Shown: positions 1 through 6,370, numbered from the stretch's first letter. The stretch is 7,709 nt of DNA from Bacillota bacterium (GCA_029961005.1 JASBVW010000057.1:1-7709); one strand, 5' to 3'. Numbers and translations: made by a program. Notes: generated from the sequence alone by a model not told the origin.

Positions 1-414
1 GGAGGAGCGGGAACGGCCCTCACCGTGGCGGTGCTGAGGGTTTTTTTGGCTACTTTGGTGGCAGGGGGCTTTCTTTCGGTTAGTTTTGCCCTCTCGCTCA
101 GCGGGGCGCTGGCCAGCGCTCTCCTCATCACCTGGGGGCGGCGGTGGGGCGGGGCGCGTCTCACCAGCCGTGGCCTGGGGGTAGCCGGGGCCGCCGCCCA
201 TAATTTGGGGCAGGTCGTGGCCTTCTGGCTCCTCTCCGGGCAGCGAGGGGCGCTCCTCTACCTGCCTCCCCTCTTACTCCTGGCCGTCCCTGCCGGGGCA
301 TGCACCGGTATTGCGGCCGCACTCCTGCAGCCCTTCGTCTTGGGGCGCCTGGAGCGGCAGGAGGTCGTCGAGGCTCATGGCCAGACGTTGAGCCAAGAGG
401 GAGATGGCCGGTAG
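1..414 (+). CDS. Gx transporter / heptaprenyl diphosphate synthase component I family membrane protein, 5' end outside window
   Basis: The frame is open from base 1, so the gene starts upstream and only the C-terminal part is seen. The protein is very hydrophobic with about four membrane segments. It carries a pattern I recognise from the Firmicutes family named heptaprenyl diphosphate synthase component I (Gx transporter family): an Arg-Val-hydrophobic segment, a Ser-Leu-Ser-Gly-Ala-Leu-Ala-Ser segment, and the signature GAAAHNLGQ followed by a Leu/Pro-rich helix and a Gly-x-x-x-Gly helix. The family has small integral membrane proteins that resemble substrate-binding (S) subunits of ECF transporters; the substrate is not known to me, and the 'synthase component' name is historical. 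The last ~20 residues are polar and lie antisense to the HTH of the neighbouring regulator, so they may be a recent extension. Family call fairly sure; function open. Confidence 0.75.
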   Translation, partial: GGAGTALTVAVLRVFLATLVAGGFLSVSFALSLSGALASALLITWGRRWGGARLTSRGLGVAGAAAHNLGQVVAFWLLSGQRGALLYLPPLLLLAVPAGACTGIAAALLQPFVLGRLERQEVVEAHGQTLSQEGDGR

Positions 415-564
415 AGACGGGAGCAGGCGACCCTTCTCCACCTGGCAGATGTAGCTGCTGGAGAACTCGTTCCCGGCCAGGTCGCGCTGCGTCATGCGCA
501 GCTGAAGGCGGCGCAGGCGGATGCGGCGCCCCAGTTCCGGTTGAAGCTGATGGAAAAAAGACAC
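274..564 (-). CDS. XRE-family helix-turn-helix transcriptional regulator
   Basis: A short DNA-binding protein of about 96 residues. The core is a lambda-repressor-like HTH: LGRRIRLRRLQLRMTQRDLA, then a recognition-helix region SSSYICQVEKGRLLPSLP, then LLAQRLAMSLDDLL, which is the standard XRE layout. The ~24 residues after it are polar and low in order and lie antisense to the Gx-family gene. I chose the GTG at 564-562. A good promoter (-10 TAAAAT at 619-614) puts the transcript start near 606, so the upstream in-frame ATGs at 648 and 615 would not be transcribed, and AGGG sits 8 nt before this GTG. GTG at 573-571 is the alternative. The gene is divergent from the antitoxin-toxin fusion and may regulate it and itself; that is inference from position only. 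Confidence 0.8.
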   Translation of the reverse strand: MSFFHQLQPELGRRIRLRRLQLRMTQRDLAGNEFSSSYICQVEKGRLLPSLPAISLLAQRLAMSLDDLLPLQAPQDEGLQECGRNTGACPGRDGQE

Positions 565-594
565 AAACCTCACCCTGCCCTGTTTTCTGTATTT

Positions 595-623
595 TTGATC
601 GCCCAGTTTTTTCATTTTAACAT
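595..623 (+). promoter_or_regulatory. Possible sigma-A promoter for the antitoxin-toxin fusion and downstream genes
   Basis: TTGATC (595-600, 4/6) lies 17 nt from TAACAT (618-623, 4/6) on the plus strand, face to face with the divergent regulator promoter. The match is modest; it is the best plus-strand candidate between the two divergent genes and would leave a leader of about 100 nt. Confidence 0.3.
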
Positions 624-642
624 AAAATCTGTAAAAAGGCAA
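614..642 (-). promoter_or_regulatory. Sigma-A type promoter for the XRE regulator
   Basis: On the minus strand, -35 TTGCCT (642-637, 4/6) is separated by 17 nt from -10 TAAAAT (619-614, 5/6). The region is strikingly AT-rich within GC-rich surroundings. The predicted start point is about 40 nt upstream of the GTG chosen for the regulator. Confidence 0.65.
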
Positions 643-716
643 TGACAAGGAAGTGTACGGTTAAAGGCCGCTGGGAAAGGATATAGGTCAAGCGGGGATC
701 AGCCCGCCGTGCGGAG

Positions 717-722
717 AGGAGG
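717..722 (+). promoter_or_regulatory. Ribosome binding site fixing a TTG start
   Basis: AGGAGG lies 7 nt before TTG 730-732. It excludes the longer GTG 709 start, whose own upstream sequence has no comparable site. Confidence 0.8.
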
Positions 723-729
723 CGGTCTT

Positions 730-1296
730 TTGCCGGCCGGCCGACGCATTACCGTCTTGTTGCCGTATGACCTCTTGGCTCAAGTCGATGCTCAGTCTGA
801 GGCGGAAGGCTGCCACCGGAGCGAATTGGTCCGAAGGGCCCTCCGCTTTTATCTGCGGGCGCGGCAGCGCAGACAAGCCCGGCGGGAGGTAGAGCGGGGG
901 TACGAGGAGATGGCCCTCCAGGAAACGGAGAAGAAGAGCCGTCGGCGCCGGGTTTTGCGGGGCGACGTCTTCTACGCCGATCTGGACCCGGTGGCGGGGT
1001 GTGAGCAGGGGGGACAGCGGCCGGTTTTGATCCTGCAGAACGACCTCGGCAACCGCTATGGTCCCACCACCATCGTGGCGCCCATCACTTCGCATTTGCG
1101 GGAGGAGAAGCTGCCGACCCAGGTCAAGATCCCAGCGGGGCGGTGCCGCTTTGAGCGCGATTCGGTCGTCCTGCTGGAGCAGATTCGCACGGTCGACAAG
1201 TGCCGTCTACAGAGGAAACTGACCCGCCTGGATAAAGGATTGATGGAGCGGGTCAGGGATGCGCTGGAGATCAGCCTGGGGCTGACCTCTTTTTAG
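730..1296 (+). CDS. MazE-like (RHH antitoxin) / MazF-EndoA (mRNA interferase toxin) single-ORF fusion
   Basis: Residues ~5-62 are a ribbon-helix-helix domain of the B. subtilis EndoAI/MazE kind (RRITVLLPYDLLAQVD, SELVRRALRFYL, ERGYEEMA). Residues ~75-188 are a full MazF/EndoA-type PemK domain (RGDVFYADLDP, EQGGQRPVL, GNRYGPTTIVAPIT, FERDSVVLLEQIRTVDK). The positions matching the catalytic Arg25 and Thr48 of B. subtilis MazF are present (Arg97, Thr120), so the RNase looks intact. Normally these are two genes; here no stop separates them and neither other frame continues the antitoxin. The usual C-terminal antitoxin tail that wraps the toxin is replaced by ~14 charged residues (ETEKKSRRRR). The start is TTG at 730 because AGGAGG (717-722) is 7 nt upstream; the in-frame GTG at 709 lies before this site. 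An internal ATG at 910 could release a toxin-only product. Confidence 0.88.
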   Translation: MPAGRRITVLLPYDLLAQVDAQSEAEGCHRSELVRRALRFYLRARQRRQARREVERGYEEMALQETEKKSRRRRVLRGDVFYADLDPVAGCEQGGQRPVLILQNDLGNRYGPTTIVAPITSHLREEKLPTQVKIPAGRCRFERDSVVLLEQIRTVDKCRLQRKLTRLDKGLMERVRDALEISLGLTSF

Positions 1297-1331
1297 CCGC
1301 TAGGGGAGAAAAATCTGCGGGGGAGGCGGAC

Positions 1332-2087
1332 ATGGCGCGTCCTATCATTGGGATTACCTGCTTGTCGGAGGAAGAGAAGGCAAAACCTTACGCGGAAGCA
1401 GTGGCAGCCCACGGAGGTCTGGTCGTTCTGCTGCCGGCGCTGCCGGGCTACGACCGCGCCCCAGGGGAGGGGGAGCTGGTGCAGCTCGGGCAAAGGTTGG
1501 ACGGCCTCCTGCTCTCGGGAGGCGGTGATCTGGACCCCTCCGCTTACGGCCAGCCGCCCAGCCCCTGGCTGCGCGGCCTCTGCCCGGAGCGGGATGCGCT
1601 GGAGCTGGCCTTGGCGCGCTGGGCCATAAAAGCCGGGCTGCCGGTCTTGGGGATCTGCCGCGGGCTTCAGGTGCTAAACGTGGCCGGCGGGGGAACTCTC
1701 TACCAGGACGTGGAGCGCGAGCACCCGGGCGGGGGCCCTCCCCTCTTGCCCCACGAGCAAGAAGAGGGGCGTCCCGTAGCCACCCATCCGGTGCAGGTAG
1801 AGCCGGGGACCCTTCTCTGGAAGGTGTTGGGGCGGGGGGAGGTTCCGGTCAATTCCTTTCACCACCAGGCGGCGCGGGTCGTGGCTCCCGGCTGGGTGGC
1901 CTCGGCCCGAGCCCCGGATGGACTGGTGGAATGGATTGAACTGCCGGGACATCCCTTTGCCCTCGGGGTCCAGTGGCACCCTGAAGAGCTATGGACGGAG
2001 GGCGGGGCGGATAACCCTGCGCGCCGGCTCTTTGTGGCCTTGGTGGAAGCTGCGCGGCAGCGGGCGAGGGGGGTCGGGGCCGCTTGA
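1332..2087 (+). CDS. Gamma-glutamyl-gamma-aminobutyrate hydrolase family protein (peptidase C26, class I glutamine amidotransferase fold)
   Basis: A cytosolic protein of 251 residues, normal for this family (PuuD-like), which hydrolyses gamma-glutamyl amide bonds. The start PIIGITC and the SGGGDLDPS segment (62-70) are typical. The catalytic nucleophile is Cys109 in the elbow LGICRG, and the other triad members are His216 and Glu218 in QWHPEE. SFHHQA (175-180) is a further family motif. The ATG at 1332 follows a GGGGGAGGCGG ribosome site. The gene lies 35 nt after the antitoxin-toxin fusion and overlaps the DedA gene by 4 nt, so they probably share a transcript. The natural substrate cannot be told: PuuD itself acts in putrescine breakdown, but no other putrescine gene is here. 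It could act on another gamma-glutamyl compound. Confidence 0.9.
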   Translation: MARPIIGITCLSEEEKAKPYAEAVAAHGGLVVLLPALPGYDRAPGEGELVQLGQRLDGLLLSGGGDLDPSAYGQPPSPWLRGLCPERDALELALARWAIKAGLPVLGICRGLQVLNVAGGGTLYQDVEREHPGGGPPLLPHEQEEGRPVATHPVQVEPGTLLWKVLGRGEVPVNSFHHQAARVVAPGWVASARAPDGLVEWIELPGHPFALGVQWHPEELWTEGGADNPARRLFVALVEAARQRARGVGAA

Positions 2088-2707
2088 CGGAGTACCTGAG
2101 CTTGGTAGCCCGCTGGCTTTTGTCCCTCCTGCACCGGACGGGATACCTGGGTGTGGGCCTGGCTCTCTTCCTGGAGGGGGCCTGGTTTCCCATTACCAGT
2201 GAAGTCTTCCTGCTCTTGGCCGGCTTTCTCAGCGGGGAGAAGCTCTTAAATTATTGGGGTGTAGTGTTCTCGGGAACGGCGGGGTATACCCTGGGCGCGG
2301 CAGTGCCCTATCTCTTGGCCCGCGCCAGGGGTGAGGACTTTCTCTTCCGCTACGGGCGTTACGCCTTGATCTTTCCCTCGGACGTGGAGCGGGTTAAAAG
2401 CTGGTTTCAACGCTACGGCGAGGCGGCCGTGCTCTTGACGCGGTGCATTCCGGTCCTGCGCAATGCTGTTTCTTTCCCGGCTGGGCTGGCGCATCTGCCG
2501 CTGCGGCGTTTCTGGGGGTACACCTTTGCAGGTTTTTTCCCTTGGGCGGCTGCCGTGACCCTGGCCGGCCGCTTGGCGGGCGAACACTGGGCAAGGCTTT
2601 CCTTGTGGCTGCAACGCGTGGACGACCTGCTGGCCGCCGTCCTGGCCGGAGTAGCGGTCGCGATTTGGCTGTGGCTGGTGGCCCGGCGGCGCAAAAGACC
2701 AGTCTAG
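2084..2707 (+). CDS. DedA family (SNARE-associated / VTT domain) membrane protein
   Basis: 207 residues, the usual DedA size. Hydrophobic segments at about 8-30, 38-80, 113-165 and 183-200 flank the family motifs. Acidic residues Glu31 and Glu40 sit in an E-x(4)-P-x-x-SE segment. The R-x-x-P-x-x-R-x(4)-PAG motif is present as TRCIPVLRNAVSFPAG (Arg120, Arg126). The tail is Arg/Lys-rich. DedA proteins are inner-membrane proteins, several of them linked to lipid (undecaprenyl phosphate or phospholipid) flipping and envelope homeostasis; which lipid this one handles is not visible. The start is TTG at 2084-2086, sharing bases with the TGA of the previous gene (TTGA overlap), with GAGGGGGG about 10 nt upstream, so translation is probably coupled. 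No intrinsic terminator follows. Confidence 0.9.
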   Translation: MTEYLSLVARWLLSLLHRTGYLGVGLALFLEGAWFPITSEVFLLLAGFLSGEKLLNYWGVVFSGTAGYTLGAAVPYLLARARGEDFLFRYGRYALIFPSDVERVKSWFQRYGEAAVLLTRCIPVLRNAVSFPAGLAHLPLRRFWGYTFAGFFPWAAAVTLAGRLAGEHWARLSLWLQRVDDLLAAVLAGVAVAIWLWLVARRRKRPV

Positions 2708-2716
2708 GAAAATGAA

Positions 2717-2732
2717 GGGAGTGGCGCTTGCG
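2717..2732 (+). promoter_or_regulatory. Weak candidate sigma-54 promoter upstream of the riboswitch
   Basis: GG (2718-2719) is spaced 10 nt from GC (2730-2731), with a perfect TTGC at the -12 element, but the -24 element matches poorly beyond GG. No convincing sigma-A promoter was found in 2708-2794. The pattern could easily occur by chance in GC-rich DNA. Confidence 0.25.
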
Positions 2733-2794
2733 CGTCGAAAATCAAGGGAGGAATAAAAATTAATACACCTCCGACAGCAGGGGCCGGCAGGCCT

Positions 2795-2893
2795 ACTCTC
2801 AGGGTCAAAGGCAAACCCGTCGAAAGGCGGGGGCGCAAAGCCACGGGTCTAAGGCACTCAGGTGCTAGGACGGCCGGGCTGCCGAAAGGGGGT
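2795..2893 (+). ncRNA. Cyclic-di-GMP-I (GEMM-I) riboswitch
   Basis: The conserved GEMM-I core is all present: GGCAAACC (2810-2817), P2 CCCGTC/GGCGGG closed by a GAAA tetraloop (2816-2831), GGCGCAAAGCC (2832-2842), the P3 segment with a UAAG/UAG tetraloop-receptor-like internal loop around the GCAC-TCAG-GTGC apical hairpin (2854-2865), and GCCGGGCTGCCGA (2873-2885). P1 can form from ACTCTC (2795-2800) and GGGGGT (2888-2893), with U-G pairs. The 12-nt distance from P1 to AAACC agrees with my recollection of the Geobacter aptamer. The base equivalent to ligand-contacting G20 of Vc2 is G (2810), which favours c-di-GMP over the cGAMP-sensing GEMM-Ib variant. The 3' strand of P1 holds the ribosome site of the next ORF, so ligand binding should block its translation; no terminator is seen downstream. 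Confidence 0.92.
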
Positions 2894-2900
2894 GTTGGAG

Positions 2901-3011
2901 GTGCGAGGGCTTGTGCTGGGACTGGTAGTCGCTCTGGTCCTGGCCTCGACTTCTGCCTTGGCTCTGGCGGCCGAGCACATCGGCATCCTGAGCTGGGGCC
3001 TAGGGTGGTAA
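2901..3011 (+). CDS. Small secreted-peptide candidate directly under the c-di-GMP riboswitch
   Basis: I do not recognise a named family. The ORF encodes 36 residues: a start with one Arg, a 17-residue hydrophobic stretch (GLVLGLVVALVLASTSA), small residues giving Ala-x-Ala sites at positions 19-21 and 21-23, then AAEHIGILSWGLGW. It looks like a signal peptide followed by a mature tail of about 12-14 residues rich in Gly and Trp and ending in Trp. The GTG at 2901 is chosen because AAAGGGGGTG (2885-2894) places the G-run 8 nt upstream; this site overlaps P1 of the riboswitch. The next gene is a polytopic membrane histidine kinase, an arrangement like that of peptide pheromones and their receptors. 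Alternatives are a leader peptide that couples translation into the kinase gene, or a small membrane protein. Confidence 0.65.
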   Translation: MRGLVLGLVVALVLASTSALALAAEHIGILSWGLGW

Positions 3012-3098
3012 GGCCTTCGTAGTAGGATGAGGGATGACTTCCGGATGGCCTGCCGGCCAAATGGGATCGAGTGCGGCCCGGGTGGGGGGGACCGGGGG

Positions 3099-4916
3099 AT
3101 GTGGACCAGGGAAAGGTCGTTTTGGGCGTTGTTTTTGGCGGTAGAAGCGCTGGCTGTCCTCGCCCTGTACAAGGCGGGGTTTCATTTTCGCGTACCTTCG
3201 CCCTGGGAAGCGTATGCCGCGCTGTTGATCCTGGCGATGCTGGGCGAATGGATCCGGCTGGAAGCGGCCCCGCGCATTTATTTTGACCTCACCTACTGGT
3301 TGGACTTGGCCGTCTTGATCCTGTTCGGGCTTCCCGCCGCCCTGGTGGGCCATCTTTGGCATCTTTTGGCCAGCCGCCTGGCCAGGCGGGGGAGGGTTAT
3401 TCCCTTCCTGTACTCCATGGGGGTGAATGTGGTGGCCCTGACTGCCTCCGGACTGGTTTATGAACGGGGACTGCCGGTGTGGCAGCGGCTGCTCGCCCCC
3501 GTCGCCGGTTCCCCCTCGTTGGCCGCGGTCTGGCTGGGGGCGGCCTCCGCGGCCGCGGTCAATTTTGCCTTGGGCTTCGGGCTCCTGGTCTGGTGCCAGG
3601 TCGTGGCGGCGGGAGGCGACTGGAGATTCTTTGCTCAGGTGGGGCTGAAGCGCATCTTGCCCTCTTTTCTCGCTTTGTCGCTGGCGGGGGTGGTTTTGGT
3701 GGCTGTTTACCGCCTGGCCGGAGTTTGGCCTATGGCTGCCCTGGCTGCCGCGCTGCTGGGGATAGCGGGCTTGCTCACCGGCTCGTGCCTGCACTCGGTG
3801 GAAGGCCGTGAGAACCGAGAATTGAAGCAGATCCTGGACTCGGTGCCGACCGGGATCGTCAGCCTGACGGAGCGGGGAAGGGTGACCTTCTTCAACCGGG
3901 CGGCGGAGGAGTTGACGGGGATTTCCGCCCGGGCAATGGTAGGGCTCTCCTTCGCAGAAACCCCTCTCTCTGTACGCTTTCCCCTTTTAGAGGCGGACCG
4001 CAGGCCAGGTGGATCCCGCGAAATTCGCTTTGCCCATCTGAGCGATGCGGGGCGGGATTTGTGCTACCAGTGGCACCCTTATCATGATCCCGGCGGGAAT
4101 CTTTTGGGATACGTGTTGGTCTTTTGGGATGCCACTGTAGAGCGCCAGCTGGAAGAGACTAAAGAGTACGCCAACCGGCTGGCGGCCTTCAACCAGGTGG
4201 CAGCCACCTTGAGCCACGAGATGAAGAACCCCCTGGCCATCATCCGCGGCTACGGCGAGCTTTTGTTGGAGCGCTGCCGTTCCCAGGAGGGGGAGGAGCC
4301 ATTCCGGCAGGAGGTGAAGGAGGCCGCCCAAATTGTCGTCTCCGAGGCCGATCGGCTGACCAAGATCCTCCAGGAGATGATCCTCGGCGCCGCCCACCGC
4401 GAATATACGCGGGAACCCATCGATGTCATTGAGCTTTTGGAGGAGGTGGCCTTGGTCTTCCGGGCCGAATTTGCCCGCACGGGCATCTCCTGGAACCTGG
4501 ACCTGGGCAGCCGGGGATTCCGGCTGCGCCCCCTGGTCCTGGCGGCGCGGGAGCCGCTGCAGCGCGTCTTCTTCAACATCCTCCTCAATGCGGTGGAGGC
4601 CATGCCCGAAGGCGGATCCCTGACCGTCACCGGCTCCTACGATGTAGAGGAGGGGCTCATCCACCTCTACTTCAGCGACAGCGGCGTGGGCATTCCGCCC
4701 GAGGTTTTGCCGCGGGTGCTGGAACCTTTTTATACCACCAAGCAAGGTGGGACGGGGCTGGGGCTGACCATCTGCAATCAGATTATAGAAGGCCTGGGCG
4801 GGACCCTGCGCATCACCAGCATCCAGGGGCAGGGAACCACCGTGAGGCTTTCTCTACCGGCGTACGAAGGCGAGGAAGGAGAAAAGACGGCAAATAAGGC
4901 GGCTGAGGTGCGGTGA
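3099..4916 (+). CDS. Polytopic membrane PAS-domain sensor histidine kinase
   Basis: 605 residues from ATG 3099. Residues ~8-230 hold about seven membrane helices with short loops. A PAS domain (~241-360; ILDSVPTGIVSLTERGRVTFFNRAAEELTG) follows, then HisKA with H-box LSHEMKNPLAII (phospho-acceptor His373), then the ATPase domain with N-box FFNILLNAVEAMPEGG (Asn497), G1 DSGVGIPPE (Asp527), F-box FYTTKQ and G2 GGTGLGL. All catalytic boxes are intact, so it should autophosphorylate and pass phosphate to the adjoining NtrC-type regulator, which overlaps it by 4 nt. ATG 3099 has a GGGGGGG run 8 nt upstream. The in-frame ATG at 3027 would add 24 residues that look non-coding and has no proper ribosome site. 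The multi-pass input domain is not one I can name; its ligand is unknown. It resembles integral-membrane sensor regions of other Firmicutes signalling proteins. Confidence 0.93.
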   Translation: MWTRERSFWALFLAVEALAVLALYKAGFHFRVPSPWEAYAALLILAMLGEWIRLEAAPRIYFDLTYWLDLAVLILFGLPAALVGHLWHLLASRLARRGRVIPFLYSMGVNVVALTASGLVYERGLPVWQRLLAPVAGSPSLAAVWLGAASAAAVNFALGFGLLVWCQVVAAGGDWRFFAQVGLKRILPSFLALSLAGVVLVAVYRLAGVWPMAALAAALLGIAGLLTGSCLHSVEGRENRELKQILDSVPTGIVSLTERGRVTFFNRAAEELTGISARAMVGLSFAETPLSVRFPLLEADRRPGGSREIRFAHLSDAGRDLCYQWHPYHDPGGNLLGYVLVFWDATVERQLEETKEYANRLAAFNQVAATLSHEMKNPLAIIRGYGELLLERCRSQEGEEPFRQEVKEAAQIVVSEADRLTKILQEMILGAAHREYTREPIDVIELLEEVALVFRAEFARTGISWNLDLGSRGFRLRPLVLAAREPLQRVFFNILLNAVEAMPEGGSLTVTGSYDVEEGLIHLYFSDSGVGIPPEVLPRVLEPFYTTKQGGTGLGLTICNQIIEGLGGTLRITSIQGQGTTVRLSLPAYEGEEGEKTANKAAEVR

Positions 4917-6298
4917 CGGAGAGATTGCCTGGGAAGCGCCACCTGCTGGTGGTGGATGACGAGCTGAATCTGGCTCGTTTGATGGCCAAAGTGCTGACGG
5001 AGGAAGGTTACGAGGTCTCAGTGGCCACCACCGGCGAGAGCGGGCTCGCGTTGGCCATGGAACTGGTCCCCGAGGTGGTCCTTTTGGACCTAAAGCTGCC
5101 CGATCTGGACGGGATGGCCCTTTTACGCGCTCTCAAGGAGCGCCTGCCAGAAACCATGGTGGTCATGGTGACCGCCCACGGCACAATTCAACTGGCCGTA
5201 GAAGCCATGCGCCAGGGAGCGGAGGATTTTATCACCAAACCTTTCACGCACGATCAGCTGCGGCTGGTGGTCCACAAGGTCCTGGAAAAGCGCCGGCTGG
5301 CGGAGGAAAATTTCTACCTGCGAGAGCAGCTGGAGTCCCGCTTTGGGCTGGAAAACCTGGTGGGGCAAAGTCCGGCCATGCAGAAAGTCTTCTTCCTGAT
5401 CCGCCGGGCCGCTCAGACCAACGCCCGGGTGCTCATCCTGGGAGAGAGCGGCACCGGGAAGGAACTGGTGGCCCGGGCCATCCATAAATTGAGCGCCCGC
5501 CGGGAAGGTCCCTTTATCCCCATGAACTGCGCCGCCATTCCGGAGACCCTCCTGGAAAGCGAGTTGTTCGGCTACGAGCGGGGGGCATTTACAGGGGCGA
5601 TGGGCCGCCACATCGGCCGGTTCGAGGCGGCCAACGGGGGGACCCTTTTTCTGGACGAGATAGGAGAGATGCCGCTCGGCATGCAGGTCAAGCTGTTGCG
5701 CGTGCTGCAGGAAGGAGAGGTTCAGCGCTTGGGGGGTAATCGGCCCGTGCGCGTGGACGTGCGGGTGATTGCTGCCACCAATCTTGATCTGGAGAAGGCC
5801 CTGGCGGAGGGAAAGCTGCGGGAGGACCTTTACTTCCGCTTGAACGTGATCCAGATCAAACTTCCCCCTTTGCGCGAGCGCAAGGAAGACCTCGAGCTCC
5901 TGGTGGAGCATTTTTTGCGTAAATACGCTCCCCCGGGGGAGAAGTGGCAGATCGCCCCCTCGGCCTTGGCGGCGCTCAAGGCCTACCACTGGCCGGGCAA
6001 CGTCCGGGAGCTGGAGAATGCCATTGAACGGGCCTTGGTCATCAGCCGGGGGCGGGTGATAGAGGTGGATTGCCTGCCTCCCGAGATCATCCAGGCGGCC
6101 GGCGGGGAGGTGGAAAGGCCGCAACCGGAGCGCCTCTATTCCCTGAAGGAGTTGGAGCGCAGGGCGATAGCGGAGGCGCTCCTGGCGGTGGAAGGCAACC
6201 GCCAGAAGGCGGCTCAGCTTTTGGGCATCAGCGTCCGCAGCTTGCAGTATAAGATTAAGGAGTACGGACTGACCGACTCCAGAAGCAAGTCGGAGTAG
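4913..6298 (+). CDS. NtrC-family sigma-54-dependent response regulator
   Basis: 461 residues with the full three-domain layout. The receiver is at ~9-122, with acidic pocket Asp15/Asp16, phospho-acceptor Asp59 (LLDLKLPDLDG), Thr87 and Lys109. The sigma-54-interacting AAA+ domain (~146-375) has Walker A GESGTGKE (177-184), the sigma-54-contacting loop GAFTGA (224-229), Walker B GGTLFLDE (242-249) and the arginine-rich sensor region REDLYFRLNV. A Fis-type HTH is at ~418-455 (NRQKAAQLLGISVRSLQYKIKEYGL ends it). All motifs needed for ATP-driven open-complex formation by RNA polymerase-sigma-54 are present. The GTG start at 4913 overlaps the TGA of the kinase (GTGA), implying coupled translation and a cognate pair. 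The likely nearby target is the sigma-54 promoter at 6555. It is close to ZraR/AtoC/NtrC-type proteins, but the signal is unknown, so no symbol is given. Confidence 0.96.
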   Translation: MTERLPGKRHLLVVDDELNLARLMAKVLTEEGYEVSVATTGESGLALAMELVPEVVLLDLKLPDLDGMALLRALKERLPETMVVMVTAHGTIQLAVEAMRQGAEDFITKPFTHDQLRLVVHKVLEKRRLAEENFYLREQLESRFGLENLVGQSPAMQKVFFLIRRAAQTNARVLILGESGTGKELVARAIHKLSARREGPFIPMNCAAIPETLLESELFGYERGAFTGAMGRHIGRFEAANGGTLFLDEIGEMPLGMQVKLLRVLQEGEVQRLGGNRPVRVDVRVIAATNLDLEKALAEGKLREDLYFRLNVIQIKLPPLRERKEDLELLVEHFLRKYAPPGEKWQIAPSALAALKAYHWPGNVRELENAIERALVISRGRVIEVDCLPPEIIQAAGGEVERPQPERLYSLKELERRAIAEALLAVEGNRQKAAQLLGISVRSLQYKIKEYGLTDSRSKSE

Positions 6299-6322
6299 GT
6301 GTGATCTTGGCGCCCGGCCCCG

Positions 6323-6355
6323 ATGGGGTGCAAATTTTGCACCCCATTCTTTTTT
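6323..6355 (+). terminator. Intrinsic terminator after the kinase/regulator operon
   Basis: ATGGGGTGC (6323-6331) pairs perfectly with GCACCCCAT (6339-6347) across a 7-nt loop AAATTTT, which could extend the stem. TCTTTTTT follows. It lies 25 nt after the regulator's stop codon. Confidence 0.93.
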
Positions 6356-6370
6356 CTGGTCTGCATTTTT

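Noticed and set aside
2728..2756. TTGCGC with 17-nt spacing to GAATAA as a sigma-A promoter for the riboswitch.
   Set aside because: The -10 matches too poorly to support.
2747..2772. GGAGG and CCTCC flanking an AT-rich 16-nt loop upstream of the riboswitch.
   Set aside because: Only 5 bp with a large loop and no T tract, so it is not convincing as a terminator; no start codon follows the GGAGG at a usable distance.
3027..3098. Longer kinase starting at ATG 3027.
   Set aside because: No ribosome site at a proper distance; the 24 extra residues are low-quality and polar ahead of the first membrane helix.
3000..3794. A 264-codon minus-strand frame opposite the kinase's membrane domain.
   Set aside because: Its Gln/Pro/Arg/Gly-rich low-complexity composition is what reverse-strand reading of GC-rich hydrophobic coding sequence gives.
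6326..6341. GG-N10-GC match within the terminator (GGTGCAAATTTTGC).
   Set aside because: It is a by-product of the terminator palindrome, and the -24 box beyond GG does not fit.
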